Shown: in pieces, positions 63,857-64,000 of the stretch
How positions within the stretch are numbered: the first letter of the stretch is position 1
Layout of the letters: each line of letters opens with the position of its first letter
DNA from: Herbaspirillum sp. CF444
GTDB taxonomy: Bacteria; Pseudomonadota; Gammaproteobacteria; Burkholderiales; Burkholderiaceae_D
Assembly (NCBI RefSeq): GCF_000282135.1
Contig: NZ_AKJW01000027.1
Span: 1-64,000 of the forward strand
DNA length: 64,000 bases
Direction of reading: 5' to 3'
The notes under the pieces: model-generated
What the model was told of the DNA's origin: nothing
What the model saw: the letters and a program-made list of their open reading frames with translations, nothing else
The model's database searches: none
Made by a program: the position numbers and the translations under genes

Positions 63857-64000
63857 ATGAAATCATTACTGAACTTCACCAAAAAGGCTGCTGTCGTCAT
63901 GCTCGGTCTGGCCTGCTTCGCCCAGGTCGTCCACGCCGACACGCTGGCCGACATCAAGGCGCGCAAGAAAGTACTGATCGCCGTCGACCTCGGTGCGCCG
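63857..64000 (+). CDS. Amino-acid-binding protein of the ABC transporter (cut by window edge)
   Basis: Only the first 48 codons are visible. A typical signal peptide (MKSLLNFTKKAAVVMLGLAC, cleavage near VVHA-D at residues 27-28) precedes DTLADIKARKKVLIAVDLGAP, the standard start of a family-3 solute-binding protein. Start at 63857 after CAGGAGACAAC. It completes the importer encoded from 61729. Confidence 0.85.
   Translation, partial: MKSLLNFTKKAAVVMLGLACFAQVVHADTLADIKARKKVLIAVDLGAP

Overview
The window is a continuous stretch of a GC-rich betaproteobacterial chromosome, most likely from the Oxalobacteraceae (Herbaspirillum or a close relative). This is inferred from protein character and from gene orders typical of Burkholderiales: rubredoxin-pilGHIJ-chpA, rubredoxin/thiD/hemL, argC-DUF6776-bactofilin-erpA and rplM-rpsI. 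Coding density is high. I see no prophage, transposase, CRISPR array, tRNA or rRNA. About 59 protein genes are supported, and both window ends cut a gene (glcE on the left, an amino-acid binding protein on the right).

Layout. 1-5.2 kb: glycolate oxidase glcD/glcE, a GcvA-type LysR regulator and a D-lactate dehydrogenase-like flavoprotein. 5.3-9.2 kb: cobalamin adenosyltransferase facing the isoprenoid operon xseB-ispA-dxs. 9.3-13.4 kb: a lone Rieske oxygenase, a 31-codon small ORF, a DMT exporter, a mercaptopyruvate sulfurtransferase and a ZIP metal transporter. 13.4-22.2 kb: the type IV pilus (Chp/Pil) chemosensory operon led by rubredoxin. 22.2-28.2 kb: a divergent thiD-like gene, hemL, then erpA, bactofilin, DUF6776, argC, rpsI and rplM. 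28.2-31.2 kb: a candidate small RNA, then osmC, coq7 and pyrC. 31.2-38.9 kb: the gltIJKL glutamate/aspartate importer, an orphan GltI paralogue behind a sigma-54 promoter motif, glutamate dehydrogenase and a HypT-like LysR regulator. 38.9-45 kb: an Atm1-type ABC exporter, a thioesterase, a hydroxyacid dehydrogenase, a KDPGal aldolase and fadD. 45-50 kb: a zinc peptidase lipoprotein overlapping a molybdopterin oxidoreductase, an AraC regulator and a LysE exporter. 50-57 kb: a dppBCDF-type importer without its binding protein, flanked by two M20 hydrolases. 57-64 kb: a hypothetical gene behind a structured leader, DUF1304, DUF3047, and a LysR/GguC (AraD1) pair next to a polar amino-acid ABC importer.

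How the parts fit. Much of the right half concerns acquisition and breakdown of amino acids and peptides. Glutamate is imported by GltIJKL and deaminated by GdhA, and the sigma-54 motif suggests nitrogen control of the extra binding protein. Peptides or N-acylated amino acids may enter through the Dpp-type transporter and be hydrolysed by the M20 enzymes. The left half is mostly housekeeping plus the twitching-motility signalling cluster.

The most interesting unexplained signals are not protein genes. One is a compact minus-strand transcription unit at 28455-28584: a promoter, a UUCG hairpin, anti-Shine-Dalgarno CCUCCUCCUUU tracts and a strong terminator. The second is a leader closed by a 12-bp perfect stem ahead of a hypothetical gene (57627-57732). 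The third is a REPIN-like double repeat at 2623-2718. All three come from reading the sequence only and have not been tested by database search.
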